A stretch of DNA of 64,000 nucleotides from Todiramphus chloris collaris (Eukaryota > Chordata > Aves > Coraciiformes > Alcedinidae). The DNA is taken from contig JANVCC010000076.1 in NCBI GenBank assembly GCA_025345505.1, forward strand, positions 10,255,156 through 10,319,155, read 5' to 3'. Of the stretch, positions 57,637 through 64,000 are shown piece after piece (position 1 is the first letter of the stretch; each line of letters begins with the position of its first letter). A model generated the notes under the pieces. It had not been told where the DNA came from and ran no database searches. It was given only the letters and a program-made list of their open reading frames with translations. The position numbers were made by a program, and so were the translations under genes.

Positions 57637-60600
57637 TCACCTTCGTTTTGTGCCCCCAAAGCCTGAAAAGAAAAACAAAAAGTGTCAGCTCCACCACAGT
57701 TTTTCCACTGGGCTCACTAGTTCTAAAAAGGCTAAAGGTGGCAAGCGAGGCACACTAAATACATTCACATAAAGTAGAAGAGCAAGCAACTGTGGGCTGA
57801 CTGGCCTGAAAAATATTCTATTCTTGCAGAACAGACAACCTGCTTTCTACAAAGAAATCAGGTTTGTATATGTTTGCCAGAGAAGAGCATATGTAGTGCA
57901 CATGTGCTTTCCAAAGGGGAAAGCTTTAACACACCTCGCAGATGAAGACAAACCCAACAGTGGTGGTACCGTGCCCACTGTAGGCCTGTGGGGTGTTTCA
58001 TGCCCCATAATGCTGCCCTGCTTCCACAGGAAACAGAAATAAGGCACACTGTTATATGCCCATCGGTACCAACTGGTAAAATAAAGAATGCTTTCTGGAC
58101 CTCAACTAACATCTGTGTATTTTTGACAAAGTCCCTCTAGCTTCAAAGGAGATTAAAAGGTCTTTTGCCTTACCAGAAGCAGTTCTTGTTCCTGAACTGC
58201 TGCCTCGTGTGGAATTGTCTGCCTGCCCAGTCATCGGGGGGGCAGCTGTGGGATCTGTCCACATACTGTAATATGGGGAACGCGCCTGTGCTCTGATGAG
58301 AAACAGTAGAAGGAAGGCATCATTAGTGACCTTATGAAAAATTAAGAGGTTATCATTCCAAATAAGGGGGCTGCATCTCAGAGAGAAAGCTGTAAGCAGA
58401 AGCAGTTGCTTCAAAGCTGGAAATGTCCCTATGTAATGTAATTAACATGTTGAGAGCAAGGATATCCAGTGTTGTCACAGTAACACCTGTAGACTTCCAA
58501 ACAGAAATTCTTCAGGATAAGCAGTTCTAACAATTGCAAGCAAGGTAACTGTTCCCCTCAGATTCTGACCTCAGATTCTATCAAGGCAGATTTGACAACT
58601 GAAGCTTAAATGCATTTTGGGAACACCTCTGTCCCAGCCATGTAAGATAAAAGAAAACGTGCCCCTGTTCTGTTAACTATTTTGAAAAGGTTGTACAGTA
58701 AGACTAACACATCATGACCTTTGACTCACTGATTTAAATTACTTGCTCCTACAGATAGGGAATTTCCTGCTGTAAAAATTACAAGCAGCTATCTCACACC
58801 TTCTGGCAGCAACATTTTCAGGCACGTTATCTTAAACAATTGTCAAAAAAAAAAAAAAGTGGACCAAATAGGGCTGTTTAAAAGAAAGGAATCCCAAGTT
58901 AGGAAACGTGGTCATGTATCTGGACTTAAATATTTAATTAGGTCTCTAATCTTGAGCAATAAGAGGTGGTTACTTAAATTGGGCATGTTTGTGGAAACCA
59001 AGAAACCAATCTGTATATAGACAATACATAAATACAGTTTTTAAACACAATGATCATGTATTTAAGACTTAAGAAATATTGAGTCAAGAAAACCTTTAAC
59101 ACAATATACCTTTTAAGAATTCTTAGTGAAGTTAACATAAGAAGATCACAGAATCATTTTGTCCAGAAATGACCTTTAAGATCATTGAAACCAAGATACG
59201 ACCTTTCAACTTCTATACAGCTACTCAAATTGAATTTACAGACAATTTCTATTGTTGGTGGCATCACTGTCCCAGTTACATGGTACTTGACTCTGAGATC
59301 AAGACTGTACATTGGACAGCGCAGAAATTCTCTTACATCCAGTTTTTACTACTTTAATAAGTAGGTAATCCTGATAAGGTTTCTGTCATTAAAAAAAAAC
59401 CTAACAAACCACAAAGGAGGAAGATGCATTAACACACTCCTGTCCACATGATAGAACTCCCAAACTTTCAATATATTAAAAAAAAGTGGTTATTTAATCT
59501 TTTCAATTACTGTATTCCTACAGGATAAGACTTGATACGCATGCAGCTACTTGATAAATAAAGGAAGCTTCTTGGCCTCTAATGATTTCCTGCAGGATCC
59601 ACATATTTTTTCTAGTGAAGCCTAAAATGGCAGCAGTTTATCTAAAATGCATGCATTTTAAATGTTTAAAAGTGTTTAGCAAATATGACCAGCAGATGTT
59701 TACTCTGGCACTGAAACTCCCTTTGAATGCTGTTTTTGTTATGTTTTTCCAAAATGCCACTTACATATGACACACAATTCCTTTGGAAAACCACACCTTG
59801 GATTTCCATGCACAGGCCATCAGGAGCCTGTAGACTGAAAGCTGTTTAATCTGACCATGCCAAGTGTCACAGAAAAGCAGCTGCCATCCACACTGACTTT
59901 AGGAGAGCTGACACTGATACAAGAGACTTATCTGCAGATGGTTTTACACTTAACATTATTATCTGTATTTTAAGGCAGTCTGCAGGTGGACATTAAATGC
60001 CTGGTTTACATTTATAGGCCATCATGTCAGGACAGAGTAATTAGCTAAAGCCAAATGAAGTACCATAGTTCTCCTAATTCTTCTTCCCCATAAACACATT
60101 TTAAAAGTCTCTGTTACTGGAGTTACAGATTGCTCATCAAAATTGTTTCAGAGGTAGCATTTTATAGCTTGACCAGTACAGGCCTGAAAGCCTATAAACC
60201 GTGTAAATATAGTACATGGTATACCTCTTGAAAGCTTAAATACTTAATAATTAATAAATGCTTAAAATCCGATAGCATGCACATTTTACCTGTGACTTCC
60301 AGCCAAGTAGCCGAGCAAGCCTCCTGCTCCTAATCCAGTCCAAAATCCTGGTCCTGAATCAGCTCCATAACTGGAATGAGTCCCAAAGCTGTTGTCTTAA
60401 AATGAAAATGGAAAAATCTATCAGTTAGTGACACCTAATCCTCAAGTCAGCTGTTGCAACAAGAATCTCCCCTGTAAAAGATAACATAAAATCAGACCAA
60501 AAACTCCTCCTGATTTCAGTAGACCCTTGATCAACCTTAACTTCAAAGGCCTCCTAGTTTGAAAAAGCAATAAAAAACAAACAAACACACACCAGCAGAG

Positions 60601-63600
60601 AGTTTTATGTTAAAAATTAGCCTCCACTCAATTTCACAGCCGTGACATTTGCAAAACATGGCAAAGACCCTTCGCCTGCAGATTTATAAAGAGACAAATT
60701 AGATTATTCTTTGTTCCTTTCCTTTTCTACTTTTAATCTGCTCAAGGTCACAGAGCAGGCCAGAAGCAGCCAGAGGAAGAGAAATCAAGTATGCAAGACC
60801 AGTGAAGTAACCACTAAAACACACAGCTTCTAACCGCACTCGGAACAGCTGCACATTTTGAGTAACAGTGGCTCAGTCTAAGGGCTAACATTACTTTGTA
60901 TTGTTTCTGATAATCCTAGTCTGGTACTTGTTATCAAAAGACACGCTAACTGCAATCACATTGCAGAGTTTATTATGCCTGAGTCACCAAGCTTGACAAA
61001 TACCTTGATGAAACTGCAAGCGTATCGAGGGGGTTATGGGGGAGGAGAGTCACAATTTTTCTACACGTGACCTGTGTGACAGGAGGTTCTGACTCAGAGC
61101 TGGATGTCTTCCGCTTAAAAATAAAGAGAAAATGCAAAGCCTAAACAGAATCATTTTCTGGTCTAGAGGAAAGGCACAAATGAAAGAAGAAACTCAACCA
61201 CAGGCTTAATACATAAGGAAATGCAAAAGGCAAGGACTGAAGGTAACCTTAGGGTCTCCCTGAAATACAACCACCTAGACAAGTGGACCAGAGAATCTCT
61301 ATATAAAAGTTACCCAGGGCCTGGTTTGTCTTCGGGCTGATGGGGATTTTCTGAAGTCACAGAAGATAAACGAAACCAAAACAACAACTTAATTGTTTTA
61401 ATTTTATACTGGATCTGATGTTGAATTTCATTTTTTAATGCACTGCGAGAAAGATAAAACTCTAACTGGGATGATGTACCCCTTAAACTATGCTGATTTG
61501 GAACAACAGCAACAAAAAAAAGCGCAAGCACTTAATTTACTGTAAAAACAATGTTAATCAGGGAGATGAGCCAACTCATTTGTTCAAAAGCACCGTGGTT
61601 GAATGTTGACTCAGAAAACCGAGTCATTTTTTGTTGAAATACCTAGAGTAAACATTAAGGATCATGTCAAACCACTAACAGAGAAAAAGCAGAACTGAAT
61701 TAAGATAGTCTAGCTAAACAAGTTTCGCAGGACACATTCTGCACGTTAAGGGGATTTAAAATGAGGCATATTAAATATTAACAGCAGTAAGTGAACAACA
61801 TTGCTTTTCATTACCATCCATTTTCAAAGACTAATATGTTCCTGGAACACATGGACATACACACTCAGAGCTGGTTTTGCTCAATTGCCAAAATTTAAGG
61901 AAGACTCTAAATGCATAAAGTAGCATAACAATATTTTTAAGCTGGCCTCACATTCAAGAGGTTTCCTTCTTACTCTGAAATCTAAGGAGAAATCACTGAT
62001 GCTTCTTATTAAAAATGTCACAATTTAAGCCTTACACAGCTTGCAACATGCATTTTAAGTGTCTCAATTTTCAGTAATCAAGACAACTTATTTTCAAGGC
62101 CCTACCCTTGCTAGACTACCATTTCAGATGCCTGCAATGAACAATGCATTGGTGCAATTAATTGACAAGGAACAGGACAGAGGAAGAAAGTAACTCTGCA
62201 CTCTGTTTTATCTGTGCCCAGTATACCAGAGTCCTGTCTTATGACTAGGGCCTTTAGTACATACCACAGCAACGCCAGTGGCAAGCGGCATGCCCACACA
62301 AGGTCTCACACGCACACGCAGCAGAGACAGGCTGTCTGAAGTCTTAAATAACTACATGGAAGCCAATTTGCAAAGCCACTAGTCTAGTAAGCAGAATCCC
62401 TTCAACTTTCTGCTGCAGGTACATCTGAAAGTTTCTGCTGCCCGTGCCCTGCACAGGACATTCCAAAGAGTTATACTGGCACCCTCTGTTGGCCGAGTGG
62501 TTTGAGCCAACCTGGAAGAAACCATTAACAAACATTACTAAAATAAAAGTTTTTAATTAAGTAAACTTAATCCTTACTATTTATTTACTTGATAGAACTC
62601 CTCTAGCTCAGGGAAAAAAAAAAAAAAAGGACTAAGATTATGCAATTTGTCAGAATATATTTTGGGTTCCAATGCTGTGAGCATCTCACATGTTCACAGG
62701 GTCAAATGAGTTGGTCAGACAACAGATGAATTTTATTTCCCTTAACGCTATGACTGTGCAAGGCAGACTGTTTTTTAAGTGACAAGTGTCATCAGTTTTC
62801 TGGGAGAAGAAGAAATACATCATTTCCTAGCAGCAAACTTGCCACTGCTTATGCAATTTCCCACTTCAGAAGAAAGGCACCACATGAGATTCAGGTGCTG
62901 CACAGCTGATGATAGCCCACAGACACTGATCTCTGCTCTGGGAACCAAGTCTTACAACCACTGGGACTGCACTGGAGCACCTGTTAAACAGAGGACTGGT
63001 ACATGATACTCAACCCCCATCAACTGTTCTGCAAATAAAAGCAGGGGTCAGATAGCCCAGTGGCTGAAAGACCCTTCTGTAACGCTTCAAAGCACTTCTT
63101 TGGCATAAGCATCTTCCTGCCTGTGTGAGACTAGCCTCTCTTCCAGATGATTTAAGGAAATTATCTTTCCTATCACAGTCCTCCTGTTTCACAGAGAATG
63201 AAAAGAACACTTGCAGAGCACAGGGAGATGGATTTTCACAGGTTCAAAGGGCAGCTCGATGCACAGCCTGTCTTGGAAGACTGTGGGAAACCAAGTCCTT
63301 GCTTTCGCTTTTGAACAAAGAACAGAATGCAAAGCTGACTGCAGGCTCTGCAGCCTGTTCAGCAGTCAACTGCCAGTGCATGGGTTTTAAAGGCTATTCC
63401 AACTGCACTTACTGCAGATGAACCAGTACAATCCTTGCTCTTCTGAGTTCTATAAAAATGGTTTAGAGCCCTACCTGTGAAGCTGGACTTAAAACCAGGA
63501 GGAGGAGGTGCCTGCTGACTCTGCCAGGAATGGCCAGTGAATCCATGACTGTCACCAGAACTCTGCTGAGGCTGCTGGTTACTGAGGAAGAGCTTGTATA

Positions 63601-63865
63601 CCCCAAAAGCAAGAGCCAGAAGAACAATTATAACAATTGCTCCAGTGCCAGAATCAGAAGAATCCTTCCTTGGCTGATAATAGCTAGAGCCAAAGCTTCC
63701 GTGGTTCTTCACTTTCCTTCCACCTTCCTCAGTCAGCTCTAGCCTGAAGAGCAAACTACAGGAGCCTCTTAAGATGTAAGGATCTTCTGGATAGTCGTAG
63801 CCTTCACAGCTCACTTCAATTTGTCCAAAACGATAGGTATTTTCCAAGTCTGCTTTGCACTGCCA
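57637..63865 (-). CDS. SARAF-family ER membrane protein, 3' four exons (SARAF or SARAF-like)
   Basis: SARAF is an ER membrane protein that binds STIM1 and promotes slow inactivation of store-operated calcium entry. Exons: 63865-63475, 60395-60290, 58292-58174, 57662-57637, all GT-AG with continuous phases, giving 213 residues to the stop. Upstream exons (signal peptide and first luminal part) lie beyond the right edge. In the visible fragment: luminal region 1-70 with conserved W1, C3, VSCEGY (C20) and LRGSC (C36); one membrane segment at about 73-94; a cytosolic tail with APPPPGFKSSFT, SGPGFWTGLGAGG (144-156) and a SGTRTASGFGGTKRR end. All are family hallmarks. Identity to human SARAF, recalled from memory, is only about 54% over the best 56 luminal residues. 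The Cys before the membrane segment is absent, and part of the Gly-rich tail between FT and GPGFWTG is shorter. This suggests a diverged orthologue or a paralogue, so no symbol is given. Confidence 0.9.
57663..63474 (-). other. Introns of the SARAF-family gene
   Basis: Introns are 57663-58173, 58293-60289 and 60396-63474. They are AT-rich, with A runs (58844-58857, 62607-62621) and one CR1-like scrap. No nested gene was recognised. Bases 63866-64000 belong to the next intron upstream. Confidence 0.6.
59147..59240 (-). mobile_element. Degraded CR1 tail fragment
   Basis: AGATCACAGAATCATTTTG followed by GACCTTTAAGATCATTGAAA matches the reversed CR1 tail pattern (ATCACAGAATCATTTAGGTT ... GACCTTTAAGATCATTGAGT). 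It is strongly diverged on the right side. Confidence 0.6.
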
Positions 63866-64000
63866 CTGAAAAAATGAACACAATACGAAGTAAAACCTCC
63901 TGCTCCAGAGAAGATGAAAATACCTGTCTGCTTCCCTACAAACATGCTCTGAAGTAAAACTGCAATTGCAGCTAGCAAAGAGTCTAAAAGGCCACAGGGT

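Overview
This is vertebrate nuclear DNA and almost certainly avian. The evidence is compact GT-AG genes, two GC-rich CpG-island promoters, CR1-type LINE tails as the main recognisable repeats, and proteins that are near-identical (POLR2B) or clearly orthologous (NOA1, REST) to human ones. No species can be named from the window alone.

Layout. (1) 18-10987, minus: the first 12 coding exons (codons 1-562 of about 1174) of POLR2B, the second largest subunit of RNA polymerase II. The rest lies beyond the left edge. (2) 10988-11278: a 291-bp TATA-less, GC-box-rich bidirectional promoter. (3) 11279-20159, plus: complete seven-exon NOA1, a mitochondrial circularly permuted GTPase, with a poly(A) signal at 20855. 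(4) 20880-25350: gene-free spacer between two convergent 3' ends. (5) 25350 to about 42 kb, minus: REST (NRSF), with a 3.9-kb 3'UTR, three coding exons giving 892 residues and nine zinc fingers, and a CpG-island promoter broken by a 400-N assembly gap. A candidate neural exon N (31214-31262) was found by translating REST intron 3; it would give a truncated REST4-type protein. (6) 42.3-57.4 kb: about 15 kb without a recognisable gene, holding simple repeats, an old LINE scrap, a strong 27-bp-stem hairpin, a probable fossil solo LTR and a 37-bp tandem duplication. (7) 57637-63865, minus: the last four exons of a SARAF-family ER membrane protein gene; its 5' exons lie beyond the right edge.

The POLR2B-NOA1-REST order and orientations (divergent pair, then convergent pair) are the same as in human 4q12. 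The SARAF-family neighbour is not part of that human block. Its protein is only about 54% identical to human SARAF (as I recall that sequence) over the best-aligned luminal part, so it may be a paralogue rather than SARAF itself. The genes are housekeeping and regulatory genes that do not form a pathway. No unknown multi-gene system is visible; the most notable items are REST exon N, the SARAF-like gene and the 52-kb hairpin.
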